From: Myxococcales bacterium
Lineage (GTDB): Bacteria; Myxococcota_A; UBA9042; GCA-2863065
NCBI GenBank assembly: GCA_018780435.1
Contig: JADMJS010000427.1
Location: 1-51,007, forward strand
Direction of reading: 5' to 3'
DNA length: 51,007 nucleotides
In this document: piece after piece, positions 1 to 9,500 of the stretch
How the letters are laid out: every line of letters begins with the position of its first letter
Numbering within the stretch: position 1 is the stretch's first letter
The notes under the pieces: model-generated
Told to the model about the DNA's origin: nothing
Databases searched by the model: none
What the model saw: only the letters and a program-made list of their open reading frames with translations
Program-made: the position numbers and the translations under genes

Positions 1-169
1 AACGGCCGGCCAAGCGTGTTTCCTCTTCGACTGTGCGCCCGGCTTCGCGTGCCGTTCACCGTACGCCGAGGGCGCGTGCGTCCGAGACTTCTGCACGGCG
101 CTCAAGTTCTAAGCGAGTTCAGCTCCTCTCGCCCCGCAGCGCCCGCCCCGTGTGGCTCGCCTCATGGGC
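1..169. repeat. 169-bp direct repeat, copy A
   Basis: Bases 1-169 are identical to 1585-1753 as far as can be read by eye; identity stops at base 170 (c) versus 1754 (g). The left limit is the window edge, so the repeat may be longer. It contains the 3' end and stop of a Cys-rich plus-strand gene, followed by the last codons of a uvrA-like gene on the minus strand. Confidence 0.95.
2..112 (+). CDS. 3' end of a Cys-rich secreted-type protein (cut by window edge)
   Basis: This is an open frame entering from the left edge and ending at TAA 110-112. Its 36 residues include four cysteines spaced as in small disulfide-rich modules (ACFLFDC, GFAC, ACVRDFC) and end in TALKF. The same residues end the plus-strand ORF at 1382-1696, because both lie in the 169-bp repeat. 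The full gene may lie to the left of the window; its function cannot be told from this fragment. It is probably an extracytoplasmic protein, judging from the cysteine content and the lipoprotein next to it. Confidence 0.6.
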   Translation, partial: TAGQACFLFDCAPGFACRSPYAEGACVRDFCTALKF

Positions 170-333
170 CATCACGCGCTCCGGCGTGCCCGCGACGACC
201 ACGTAGCCGCCCGCGTCGCCGCCTTCCGGGCCGAGGTCGATGACCCAGTCGGCGGCCCGGATGAGGTCGAGATCGTGTTCGATCATCACGACCGTGTTGC
301 CGGCGTCGACGAGGCGCTGGACGACGCCGAGGA
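119..333 (-). pseudogene. uvrA 3'-end fragment (about 72 codons)
   Basis: The minus strand aligns base for base with 2171-2385 of the intact uvrA (offset 2052), with only a few substitutions until the last codons. The homology breaks abruptly at 333/334. The fragment encodes the end of the second ATPase domain ([22 protein letters not shown]) and a stop. Its last residues are GERS, where the intact uvrA ends GVRD. It has no start, no Walker A and no signature motif, so it cannot be functional. The minus-strand frame continues open to 661, but that part is antisense to other sequence and unrelated to UvrA. Confidence 0.85.
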
Positions 334-410
334 CCCACGCTCTCCCACGGGCTGGCTTCGATCGGGCGCGGGCCCTCGGGGCGTCGCTCTGTCGACGTCG
401 CCCGAGCGCT

Positions 411-1331
411 TCACTCACAGGTGATCCCTTGTTCGCAGCCCCACTGTCCTGATTGGCGATCAAAGCGGCATTGGTCTTGCCAGTAGCACTCCCAGTTCGA
501 CAGACAGTCCTCGGGCTTTCCGCGGCAGTGGTAGCCCACGACTCGGCTACGGCAGATGTCGTAGCTGGGGCTGCAGACCTGTCCCGCAGGGCAATCGGAG
601 TCAGTCTTGCAATCCGCCGGGACGCACTCGTGTAGGCAGGGACGCCGCTGGCCTGAGCCACCGCACGAGCCGGAGACGGCCCCGCAGCGACAGGTTTCGC
701 CGGCCTCGCAGTCGGCGTCGACCATGCAGCCGTTGGTCATGCAGGTACACGACGTGTTGCCGAAGCTCAGGCCCGGTAGACAGCGCGCGTCTTCACCATC
801 ACAGTCGAGCCCCGTGGTGCACCCGTAGGGTGGCTGCGCCTCCTCTTCCCCCACGCACACAGCGTCCTTGGGTTCGAGCGGCGTGCACACCTCCGGGACA
901 CGTCGTTCCGCCTCCGGCCGCCGCGTGGCATCGCCGAACGGGACCGGCGCCGCCGGGAGACAGTTCTGAAACTGAGACGGAGCGCACTGCCACCCAAGGT
1001 TGCCGCACCGGCACACGTTGTCGGGCTTCACGCCGGGTTCGCAGCCCGCCGCCGGGTAGCGGCACTCAAGCCCGTCATCCTGGCAATACCAAGGCGTGGT
1101 GTTCAGCACCCACGGCGGATCGGCGGGGCACCGAGCGTCGTTAATCCACGGCGCGACCGTATCGAGGGACTTCGAATCGAGGTCCGGAGCGTCCGCGCCA
1201 CCGTCAGGGCTCGCCGTTTCGACGTCTAGCACGACCTCAGCATCGGACGAACCCTTGCACGCGGACGTGGTGATTAGCAGCGCCGCTAGAACCCGGAGGG
1301 ACCAAATTTGATGACGCATCGGAGTTTGCAT
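411..1331 (-). CDS. Cys-rich lipoprotein of unknown function
   Basis: This 306-residue protein has an N-terminal hydrophobic stretch ending in a lipobox (LLITTSAC), so it is probably a lipid-anchored outer-membrane or periplasmic protein. The start may be ATG 1331 or the in-frame ATG at 1319, which gives a shorter and more typical signal ([15 protein letters not shown]). After an Asp-rich linker come over 30 cysteines in short modules such as [20 protein letters not shown] and [10 protein letters not shown], typical of disulfide-rich secreted proteins of Myxococcota-like bacteria. The upstream bases 1332-1381 are clearly AT-rich against the GC-rich background and probably hold its promoter. 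I do not recognise the family. It sits between two fragments of uvrA, so it may have arrived with the rearrangement. Confidence 0.75.
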   Translation of the reverse strand: MQTPMRHQIWSLRVLAALLITTSACKGSSDAEVVLDVETASPDGGADAPDLDSKSLDTVAPWINDARCPADPPWVLNTTPWYCQDDGLECRYPAAGCEPGVKPDNVCRCGNLGWQCAPSQFQNCLPAAPVPFGDATRRPEAERRVPEVCTPLEPKDAVCVGEEEAQPPYGCTTGLDCDGEDARCLPGLSFGNTSCTCMTNGCMVDADCEAGETCRCGAVSGSCGGSGQRRPCLHECVPADCKTDSDCPAGQVCSPSYDICRSRVVGYHCRGKPEDCLSNWECYWQDQCRFDRQSGQWGCEQGITCE

Positions 1332-1381
1332 GATTCACCATGCTTCGTAATCTTAGAAACATCAAATAAAACCATCTAAAC

Positions 1382-1696
1382 GTGACAAAGGTGCCTTTGC
1401 GTATTGACGTAGGGCACGATCGCGGCCTGTCGTTGCAAATCGGGGAGGAGGTCCTTCGGCGAGACCTTCCAAATAGGCCGACGGGGTTGGACGACGGCAT
1501 GCCGTGTAACGACGGCAACGAGTGCGGCCCCGACGGCGCATGCCTCCCCGACGCGACCTTCACGTTCCGCTGCGCGCCGATTCCAACGGCCGGCCAAGCG
1601 TGTTTCCTCTTCGACTGTGCGCCCGGCTTCGCGTGCCGTTCACCGTACGCCGAGGGCGCGTGCGTCCGAGACTTCTGCACGGCGCTCAAGTTCTAA
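1382..1696 (+). pseudogene. Truncated Cys-rich protein gene, second copy
   Basis: The 104-residue open frame has two unlike halves. Residues from about 36 on (GMPCNDGNECGPDGACLPD and onward) look like a genuine Cys-rich secreted module, and its last 36 residues are identical to the fragment at 2-112. The first 35 residues (MTKVPLRIDVGHDRG...) contain no signal peptide and no cysteines. They do not look like the natural start of such a protein. The most likely reading is a 5'-truncated gene whose frame happens to extend upstream. It could instead be a small intact gene started at 1382. No ribosome-binding site is convincing. Confidence 0.5.
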
Positions 1697-1753
1697 GCGA
1701 GTTCAGCTCCTCTCGCCCCGCAGCGCCCGCCCCGTGTGGCTCGCCTCATGGGC
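1585..1753. repeat. 169-bp direct repeat, copy B
   Basis: Identical to bases 1-169. It covers the end of the Cys-rich ORF (stop 1694-1696) and 51 bases of uvrA 3' end on the opposite strand. It is separated from copy A by about 1.4 kb carrying the Cys-rich lipoprotein. Confidence 0.95.
1703..1753 (-). pseudogene. uvrA 3'-end fragment (17 codons)
   Basis: This aligns with the last 51 bases of uvrA (2171-2221) and encodes [16 protein letters not shown] plus a stop, the same variant ending as the fragment at 119-333. The match ends at 1753, after which unrelated sequence leads into the small gene at 1793. It is a relic of the duplication and not a gene. Confidence 0.85.
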
Positions 1754-1792
1754 GATGTTTCTGGGCAGCCGTTGGCTGCATAGGAGGGATCG

Positions 1793-2059
1793 ATGTTGAC
1801 CAAGGACCGACTCGAAGGCGTGCTCCGAGAGCTCGGGGTGTCCCCGCTCGACGTTCGCGTAGAAGGCGACTTCGGCCATTTCGTAGGCTTCCTGGTATCC
1901 CCCGCGTTTCGCGGCGTCGACGAAGGCGCTCGACAAGCTCGCGTGTGGGGGCACCTCCTTACGGCCCTCACCGACTTCGAGAGGCGTGATGTCGAGTTCG
2001 TCTTCACGAGCACGCCCGAAGAGATCGCGGCACTACGCGGAGTCGAAACACACGCCTAG
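1793..2059 (+). CDS. Small BolA/IbaG-like protein
   Basis: This 88-residue protein has a strong ribosome-binding site (AGGAGGGATCG ending directly before ATG 1793), so I take it as a real gene. The pattern VRVEGDFGHF, then PAF.G....RQ.RVWG.L, then STPEE resembles BolA-fold proteins. The E. coli IbaG pattern, recalled from memory, is V.VSGDGSHF, LFDG...KKQ..VYGPL, YTPAEW. BolA/IbaG proteins bind Fe-S clusters with monothiol glutaredoxins through a conserved His, which would be the His of GHF here. The likeness is by eye and moderate; a plain hypothetical protein is the alternative. It sits convergent to uvrA and just beyond the uvrA fragment at 1703-1753. Confidence 0.55.
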   Translation: MLTKDRLEGVLRELGVSPLDVRVEGDFGHFVGFLVSPAFRGVDEGARQARVWGHLLTALTDFERRDVEFVFTSTPEEIAALRGVETHA

Positions 2060-2170
2060 GCAACGCCGGTGAAACAGCAGGTTCGAGGAACGAAGACCCG
2101 TCAAGCCGGCGTGCTCATGGCCATACGGCGGTTGGGGGCGTCGAAAACGGCACTGAGGTCCTGACCGTCC

Positions 2171-5002
2171 TCAGTCCCTGACTCCCCGCAGCGCCCGCCC
2201 CGTGTGGCTCGCCTCATGGGCCATCACGTGCTCCGGCGTGCCCGCGACGACCACGTGGCCGCCCGCGTCGCCGCCTTCCGGGCCGAGGTCGATGACCCAG
2301 TCGGCGGCCCGGATGAGGTCGAGATCGTGTTCGATCATCACGACGGTGTTGCCGGCGTCGACGAGGCGCTGGACGACGCCGAGGAGGCGCTCGACGTCCG
2401 CGAAGTGCAGGCCGGTCGAGGGTTCGTCCATGATGTAGAGGGTGCCTCGGCCGCGGCCGCGCGGGTTGCCGGGGCGGGCGAGCTCACGGGAGAGCTTGAT
2501 GCGTTGCGCTTCGCCGCCACTCAGCGTGTGGCCGGGTTGGCCGAGCTGCATGTAGTCGAGGCCGACGTCGCGGAGAAGCTCGAGGGCACGGCGCAGGGCG
2601 GGGTGGGCGGAGAAGACGTCGAGGGCCTCTTCCACGGTGAGTCCGAGCACTTGGTCGATGGTCAGGTCGCGGTAGCGGACCTGGAGTGTGCCCTCGTTGA
2701 AGCGTCGGCCGCGGCAGGCTTCGCAGGTGACGTAGACGTCCGACAGGAAGTGCATCTCGATCTTGACGACGCCGACGCCTTCGCAGGCTTCGCAGCGGCC
2801 GCCCTTGACGTTGAACGAGAAGCGACCGGCGTCGAAGCCGAGGACCCGGGCTTCGCGGGTCTCCGCATAGACTTTGCGAATGGTGTCGAAGAGTTTGGTG
2901 TAGGTCGCGGGGTTCGAGCGCGGGGAGCGGCCGATCGGGCGCTGGTCGATGGCGACGACCCGTTCGAGCGCGTCCATGCCGTCGACCCCGTCGTGAGCGG
3001 CGACCGGGATGGACGCGCGGTTCAGGCGCCTCGCCAGGGCCGGGTAGAGGATGGCGTTCACGAGGCTCGACTTGCCGGCGCCGCTGACGCCGGTCACGAC
3101 CGTGAAGACGCCGAGCGGGATCGTGACGTCTTCGCCCTTGAGGTTGTTCGCCCGTGGCCCTCGGACGCGCAGCTCGCCGGTGGCCGTGCGGAAGGACACG
3201 CGGACGGGGAGGCGCCGCCGGCCCGAGAGGAATGCGCCGGTCAGGGACTCTGACGAGGCCTTGATGGCGTCGAGGTTGCCTTGGGCGACGAGGTGGCCAC
3301 CGTGTGTGCCCGCACCCGGTCCGAAGTCGACGATGAAGTCCGCCGCTTCGATGGTGTCGCGATCGTGCTCGACGACCAGCACGGTGTTGCCGAGGTCTCG
3401 GAGCGTACGGAGCGTGCGGAGGAGGCGCCCGGTGTCGCGCGGGTGGAGGCCGATGCTGGGCTCGTCGAGGACGTAGAGCACGCCCGAGAGCTCGCTCCCG
3501 ACCTGACTGGCGAGCCGGATCCGCTGGGCCTCGCCGCCGCTAAGCGTCGCGGTGTTTCGGCGCAAGGTGAGGTAGTCGAGGCCGACGTCGACGAGGAAGC
3601 CGATGCGGGCGCGGAGCTCCCTCAGGATCTCGGCGGCGATCTGGGCGGCGTTGCCGGTCAGCGCCAGACCGTCGATGGCAGCCCGGAGGGCCCCGAGGGG
3701 CAAGCCGACGAGATCCGGGAGCGCAAAGGCGCCGACGCGGACCGCGCGGGCCTCGGCGCGAAGGCGATGTCCGCCGCAGTCCCGACACGGAACCTCCCGC
3801 AGATAACCCCGCGTCCCGTCTTCGGATTCGCCCGTTGGCTCGACGCGCTGGCGCTCAAGTGCGGACACGACCCCTTCGAAGGGCATGGGAATGACGGTGA
3901 CGCCCGTCTTCGTCTCGAAGGGGACGTCGAGGAGCGCGCCGCCGGTGCCGTTCAGGACGACATGCTGATGTTCGGCCGCGAGCGACTGCCACGGGGCCTC
4001 GAGGTCGACGCCATACTTCGCCGAGAGGCCCTTCAAGATCCCCACGAACCAGCGGCTCTGTGACTCCGTGCCCGACCACGGCGCGATGCAGCCGGCGAGC
4101 AGCGAGAGCGACGGATCGGGGATGACGGCCCCTTGATCGACCTCCTGACGCGTCCCGATGCCGCTGCAGGTCGGGCAGGCGCCCGTTGGCGAGTTGAAGG
4201 AGAAGAGGGCCGGGCTCAGATCGGGGAGGCCGACGCCGCAATCGAGGCACATTCGATGGACGCTGTAGCGGTCACCTGGGCTGCCGTCGGCCGGCGCGAG
4301 CTCGAGCTGGCCGTCGCCGAGGCGAAGCGCCGCCTCCACCGAGTCGCGAAGACGCGAGGCGCCGCCGGGTTTCACGACGAGACGGTCGATGACGACGTCG
4401 ACGTCGTGGCGTTTGTTCTTGTCGAGCGAGGTCGGGGCGCCACCTTGCGCCGTCTCGACGATCTGTCCGTCGATCCGGAGGCGGACGTAGCCCTGAACGG
4501 CGAGCGCCGCCAGCTCGGCCTCGAAGCTGCCCTTCTTCTGGCGCGCGAGAGGCGCGAGCAGGAGCCACCGTGAGCCTTCAGGGCGCTCGCCGATCGCGGC
4601 CACGATCTGATCGGCGGTGGCCTTCTCGGTTCGGCGCCCGCAGCTCGGGCAGTGGGTCACGCCGACGCGCGCGTAGAGGAGCCGGAGGTAGTCGTAGACC
4701 TCGGTCGTCGTGCCGACGGTCGACCGGGGGGAGCCAACCGTCGTGTGCTGGGCGATGGCGATGGTGGGGGAGAGGCCCCGGATGCGGTCGACTTTCGGCC
4801 GCTCGAGCTGGCCGAGAAACTGCCGGGCGTACGCCGAGAGTGACTCGACATAGCGGCGCTGCCCTTCGGCGTAGAGGGTATCGAAGGCGAGGGAGGACTT
4901 GCCACTGCCGGAGACACCGGTGAAGACGATGAGCTGGTCCCTCGGGAGGTCGAGGTCGATTCCGCGGAGGTTATGCTCGCGCGCGCCTCGGATCTCGATC
5001 AC
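2171..5002 (-). CDS. uvrA: Excinuclease ABC subunit A
   Basis: The 943-residue UvrA is the damage-recognition ATPase dimer of nucleotide excision repair, acting with UvrB on DNA in the cytoplasm. It has two ABC modules: Walker [10 protein letters not shown] at residues 29-37 and GVSGAGKSS in the second half, signatures [13 protein letters not shown] and [12 protein letters not shown], and Walker [11 protein letters not shown] and [10 protein letters not shown]. Zinc-binding pairs CPSCG, CLDCG with CPTCSG, and CEACEG with CEACRG are present. I chose the GTG at 5002: translation then begins [14 protein letters not shown], the usual UvrA start, and it overlaps the stop of the upstream gene as GTGA. 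The open frame runs further upstream only as read-through. Two broken copies of its 3' end lie at 119-333 and 1703-1753. Confidence 0.97.
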   Translation of the reverse strand: MIEIRGAREHNLRGIDLDLPRDQLIVFTGVSGSGKSSLAFDTLYAEGQRRYVESLSAYARQFLGQLERPKVDRIRGLSPTIAIAQHTTVGSPRSTVGTTTEVYDYLRLLYARVGVTHCPSCGRRTEKATADQIVAAIGERPEGSRWLLLAPLARQKKGSFEAELAALAVQGYVRLRIDGQIVETAQGGAPTSLDKNKRHDVDVVIDRLVVKPGGASRLRDSVEAALRLGDGQLELAPADGSPGDRYSVHRMCLDCGVGLPDLSPALFSFNSPTGACPTCSGIGTRQEVDQGAVIPDPSLSLLAGCIAPWSGTESQSRWFVGILKGLSAKYGVDLEAPWQSLAAEHQHVVLNGTGGALLDVPFETKTGVTVIPMPFEGVVSALERQRVEPTGESEDGTRGYLREVPCRDCGGHRLRAEARAVRVGAFALPDLVGLPLGALRAAIDGLALTGNAAQIAAEILRELRARIGFLVDVGLDYLTLRRNTATLSGGEAQRIRLASQVGSELSGVLYVLDEPSIGLHPRDTGRLLRTLRTLRDLGNTVLVVEHDRDTIEAADFIVDFGPGAGTHGGHLVAQGNLDAIKASSESLTGAFLSGRRRLPVRVSFRTATGELRVRGPRANNLKGEDVTIPLGVFTVVTGVSGAGKSSLVNAILYPALARRLNRASIPVAAHDGVDGMDALERVVAIDQRPIGRSPRSNPATYTKLFDTIRKVYAETREARVLGFDAGRFSFNVKGGRCEACEGVGVVKIEMHFLSDVYVTCEACRGRRFNEGTLQVRYRDLTIDQVLGLTVEEALDVFSAHPALRRALELLRDVGLDYMQLGQPGHTLSGGEAQRIKLSRELARPGNPRGRGRGTLYIMDEPSTGLHFADVERLLGVVQRLVDAGNTVVMIEHDLDLIRAADWVIDLGPEGGDAGGHVVVAGTPEHVMAHEASHTGRALRGVRD

Positions 5003-6360
5003 GCAGCGGCCTCGATGTCGCCGCTCGGCGCGAGCCCGGCCGCGCTCGGCGCGCGCGCCGCATGGGCGCTCTCCGCCGTGATGCGCGCGATCAGCTCGGG
5101 CTGGGCGTCGAACCACGCCAAGTAGGTCACGTCGTCGCTGCGTGCGGGCAGCTCCCCGGCCTCGATGGCGACTTCGAGCAGACGCTTCAGCTCACCGACG
5201 AGGCGCGACGGGCGCAGGCCGTAGTGCTCCATGATCGCGACGCCGATGCCCTTGCTGAGCGGTGCGGGCGTCGCGTCTTCGCGGACGATACGTTCGATGC
5301 GGACTTCGAGCTCGGCCATCTGCCGCTTCAGCTCGGCGATCTTGGCCTCTCGCTTCGTGGTGAAGTCCGCCTTTGAGAACGCGATGAGGTCCGGGAGGTG
5401 GCCGCCGGTGTCGCGAATGAGCCGGCGCACGGCGCTGTCGGTCCACTCGTCCTGGTAGAGGTTCACCCGGCTGTGATTCTCGATGACGTACGAGACGCGC
5501 CCCGTGAGCGTCGGATCGAGACCGACCCGGTGCGCGACGCCTTCGAAGAGCAACGCGCCGTGTTCTTCGTGGCGGAAGAAGTGGACCTTGCCGCCTTTCG
5601 TGACCGACCGCGTCCATATCTTGCCGATGTCGTGGCAAAGCGCCGTCCAGCGCACCACGGGGTCGGGCGCCGACTTCTGCGTGACGAGCTTGGTGTGCTC
5701 CCAGATGTCCTTGTGGTGCGCCGCGCACGTCTTGTCGAAGCCGACCAGGGCGGCCACCTCGGGCATGAGGAAGGCGAGGAGCCGCGTCTCGAGCAGCAAC
5801 TGAAGGGCACGTTCGATGTTGGCACCCGCCAGGAGGCGGTTGAGCTCGACGCCCCACTCGCCGTGCCGATGCCGCGTGTCCAAGATATTTCCAGCGTCGC
5901 GGGTCGCGAGGCGCCGAATCTCCGAGCTCGGGGCGAAGCCAGTCTCCGACACGAGCCGGGCGAGCCGGAGGAGCAGCAGAGGGTCGTCGCGAAAGGCGAT
6001 GTCCGGCGCCGCGATAGTGCGAAGCGAGCCCGACGCGAGGTGGCTCGCTCCACCGTGGGGGTCGGTGACCGTGCCGTCCGCGGTGTCGATCGCGATGGCG
6101 TCGATGGTGTAGCCGAAGCTGGACAGGCGCTCCACGAGAGACTGTTCGCCGAGCGCCGTCACATATATCGGACTCGATCCACCGCGGACGCACTCCTCGC
6201 CCAGCACCTCGGCGAGGGTGGTGGTGGACGCGTCCGTCAGCAGGTCGACTTCTGCGGTCGACACGCCGAGGAGCGACGCGCGCGCCGAAGCGCCACGCAG
6301 CCAGAGCCGAGAGCCTCGGCGAGTGAAGAGAGGGATCAGCTTCGCGATCGTGTCGGACAC
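4999..6360 (-). CDS. CCA-adding enzyme/poly(A) polymerase homologue with degenerate NTase motifs and HD domain
   Basis: This 453-residue protein follows the layout of class II tRNA nucleotidyltransferases: NTase head, RNA-binding middle and an HD domain. Start is GTG 6360 after GAGGAAGTT. The HD part is intact in outline ([22 protein letters not shown]). The NTase motifs are not. The usual GGSVRD is GASARA, the DxD pair is EVD, the RRDFT motif reads FGYT, and the Arg of DPLRLLR is Leu. The fold is therefore kept while several catalytic residues are missing. It may be a pseudoenzyme with remaining HD phosphohydrolase activity, or a very divergent nucleotidyltransferase. It is translationally coupled to uvrA (GTGA overlap). 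Confidence 0.75.
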   Translation of the reverse strand: MSDTIAKLIPLFTRRGSRLWLRGASARASLLGVSTAEVDLLTDASTTTLAEVLGEECVRGGSSPIYVTALGEQSLVERLSSFGYTIDAIAIDTADGTVTDPHGGASHLASGSLRTIAAPDIAFRDDPLLLLRLARLVSETGFAPSSEIRRLATRDAGNILDTRHRHGEWGVELNRLLAGANIERALQLLLETRLLAFLMPEVAALVGFDKTCAAHHKDIWEHTKLVTQKSAPDPVVRWTALCHDIGKIWTRSVTKGGKVHFFRHEEHGALLFEGVAHRVGLDPTLTGRVSYVIENHSRVNLYQDEWTDSAVRRLIRDTGGHLPDLIAFSKADFTTKREAKIAELKRQMAELEVRIERIVREDATPAPLSKGIGVAIMEHYGLRPSRLVGELKRLLEVAIEAGELPARSDDVTYLAWFDAQPELIARITAESAHAARAPSAAGLAPSGDIEAAA

Positions 6361-6510
6361 AACTTCCTCAGACGCTATCGGCCAGCCTACCGAGACTCGA
6401 GGTCAGGCGCCCTGAGTACCCGAGCTCCGCGAAGAGCGGAGGGCGCGGCAGGCTAGAGGTCCAGCGGGACAACGTCAATACGAACGGCGAAACCCGCGTG
6501 GCGCGTGGCG
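6361..6510. other. Intergenic between TSP3 lipoprotein and nucleotidyltransferase homologue
   Basis: These 150 bases lie between two minus-strand genes. They hold the ribosome-binding site of the downstream gene (GAGGAAGTT just upstream of GTG 6360). I see no strong terminator hairpin and no promoter I would defend. Confidence 0.4.
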
Positions 6511-9500
6511 CTACTGGCAGAGGCCCGCCGCACCGCACGTCTGACCGGCGGCGCAGTTCGCGTTCGTCGAACACTCGACGCACTCGACGTTGGCGCCCGT
6601 CGTCGAGGCCATGAAGGTGGTGCCGCTGATGAGCTGGTACGCCGCCGAGGGCGTCCACGTGCAGTTGGAGCTGCCCGGCCCACACTTCATCGAGCCATTG
6701 TCGCCCGTCTGCACGCCCATGGCGCGCCCGAGCTCGAGGGGATCGATCCCGCACACCTGGTTCGAGCTCCATCGGATCTCGATAGGGTAGACACCCGCCG
6801 CGGGGAAGCCGACGCCGACCGCGTAGCGCCAGCCGAGGGTGGACCACGACAGCTCCGCGACCTTCACGCCCGCGATCACGACTTCGACCGAGTCGTTGCC
6901 GACGGCGACGAGGTTCCAGACCGTCGGCTCCGTGATGTTGAGATAGCCACGGACGCGCATGCCCATGCTGCCCGCGCCGACGACCGGGACCGGCAACGCG
7001 TTGGCGAAGACGCCCGGCGAGGAACAGCCGTTGGACGGGAAGAGGCCGTAGTTCAGAGTCCCGACGCGGACCGTCGCCGTCGAGGTCGCCCCGGTGCCCG
7101 ACGTGACGAGGTTCATGTACGCCGCCATGTTGGCCGTGGTGTGGGGATCCGGCGCGGTCGAGAAGGTGCGGGCGCGTGCGCAGAGCCCGGTCGACGCCGG
7201 TACCGCGACCGGTGGGCCGACGGACGACGTCGCTGGGATCACGTGGAGCGGCGCGGTGCAGCCTTCGTCGGCGAGTCCATCGCAGTCCGTATCGAGCCCT
7301 TCACAGGCCTCCGATACGCCGGGGTGGCGGGCGCCGTTGCCGTCCGCGCAGTCGCCGTTGCAGCCGGTGAGGCCGGCCGAATAGCCGTCGTTGTCGAGAT
7401 CAGTGTCCAGGTTCGAACACGTCGTGGCGTTGAGGCCCGCGCACACGAGTACATCGTCCGCACACGTATCGAGATCGCCCGGGTCGGTCGAGTCGCAGGC
7501 ACTGCCGGGCAAGCCCGCCAGGACGCAGACGCCGCCGCAGGCGTTGGTCCCTTCGTCCACGTCACCGTCGCAGTCGTCGTCGATCCCATTACAGAGTTCG
7601 GCGGCCGACGGGTTCACCGCGTCGCTGTCATCGTTACAGTCGCCATTGCAGGTGAGCGGCCCGGCGCTGTAGCCGTCGCCGTCATGGTCGTTCCCACCGT
7701 TCACACACACCGACCCGTTCGCGCCGCCACAACCGTAGACGTCGTCGGTACACGAGTCGCGGTCGGTGGTCCCGGCGAGATCGCACGGCAGCCCGAGCGC
7801 TGGGCTCAGCGCACACACGCCGCCGCAGCCATTGGCGCCTTCGTCGGTCTGGCCATCGCAGTCATCGTCGACGGCGTTGCACTCTTCGAGCGCCGTCGCC
7901 GCCGAATCGGAGCATGAGACCGCGTTCTGACCTGAGCAGGACCACGAGCCTTCGGCGCAGTTGTCGCCGTCACTGCCGTCGCAAGCGGCGCCGGGCGCGC
8001 CTTCGAGTGGGCAGATGCCGCCACACGCGTTGCCGCCCTCGTCGACGTGCCCGTCACAGTCGTCGTCCTCGCCGTTACACGTCTCGGCCGTGGAGGCGCT
8101 GTCGTCATTGCAGCCCGCGCCGCCGTTCACGCACACCACGACCCCGCCCTCGCAGTCGTCGATGTCGCCGCCGTCGCAGGCGCCGCCGAGCCCGAAGCCG
8201 TCGTCGGCGATCTGATCGCAGTCCTCGTCGATCCCGTTGCACAGCTCCGTCGCGCCGGGGTATCGCGTCGCGTCGAGAGGCGCACAATCGAGACCGTCTG
8301 CGGCGCCGTCACCGTCATCATCCGAGTCGCAGGCGTTGCCGACGTCGTCGCCGTCGGTGTCGAGCTGATCGGGGTTCGCCAGCCCGAGGCAGTTGTCGGC
8401 GGTGTCATCGACGCCGTCGGCGTCGTCGTCCGTCTCGCACGCATCACCCGCGCCATCCCCGTCGAAGTCCTCCTGACCGGCGTTGGCGATGACCGGGCAG
8501 TTGTCATTGCCATCGAGGATACCGTCACCATCGTCGTCGTCGTCGCAGGCGTCGCCCTGGCCGTCGGCGTTGGTGTCGGTCTGGCCGACGTTCTTCACGA
8601 GCACGCAGTTGTCGGACTCGTCGATGATCCCGTCCTGATCATCGTCAAGGTCGCATGCGTCACCCTTGCCGTCCCCATCGGTGTCGGTCTGAGGCGAGTT
8701 AGATACGAAGGGACAATTGTCGGACACGTCGAAGACACTGTCGCCATCATCGTCGGCGTCACATGCGTCACCAAAGGCGTCTTGATCATTGTTCGCTTGA
8801 GTGGGGTTCGACAAGCCGAGGCAGTTGTCGTTGACGTCGTTCACGCCATCGCCGTCGGCGTCCTGGTCGCAGGCGTCGCCTTGTCCGTCGCCGTCGGAGT
8901 CGAGCTGCGCGGGATCGATCACGACCGGGCACACGTCGAAGAGGTCGAGGGCCCCATCGCCGTCGTCATCATCGTCACAGGCGTCGCCCGCGCCGTCGTC
9001 GTCGGTGTCGACTTGGCTGCCATTGGGCAAGAGAGGGCAGTTGTCAGCCGTGTCTGCGACGCCGTCCTGATCGTCATCCGAGTCGCACGCGTCGCCGAAG
9101 CCGTCGCCATCGGTGTCGTCTTGTTTGTCGGCGAGGAGCGGGCATTTGTCGGACCCGTCGAGCACGCCATCGTTGTCGTCATCCGAGTCGCAGGCGTCGC
9201 CAAACGAGTCGAGGTCGGTGTCGAGCTGGTTCGCGTTCAGCACGACCGGGCAGTTGTCCTGCAGGTCGGCCACGCCGTCACCGTCGTCATCGGGGTCACA
9301 CGCGTCGCCGAGCGAGTCGAGGTCGAGGTCGGCTTGAGCCGGGTTCGGCACCGTGCGGCAGTTGTCCACCGCGTCCAGGACCCCATCGGCGTCATCGTCC
9401 TCGACGCAGGCATCCCCCTGGCCGTCGGCGTTGGTGTCCGCTTGGCCAGGGTTGATGATCAGCGGGCAGTTGTCGGACCCATCCGGGAAGCCGTCGCCGT

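Noticed and set aside
1..1753. Repeats near uvrA as ends of an insertion sequence
   Set aside because: The repeats are direct, not inverted, no transposase frame lies between them, and they consist of 3' ends of known flanking genes.
2204..6456. Long plus-strand frames opposite uvrA and the nucleotidyltransferase homologue (2204-3253, 3281-4063, 5398-6456)
   Set aside because: High GC content makes long antisense frames common. The opposite strand encodes clear families with intact motifs; the shadow translations show none.
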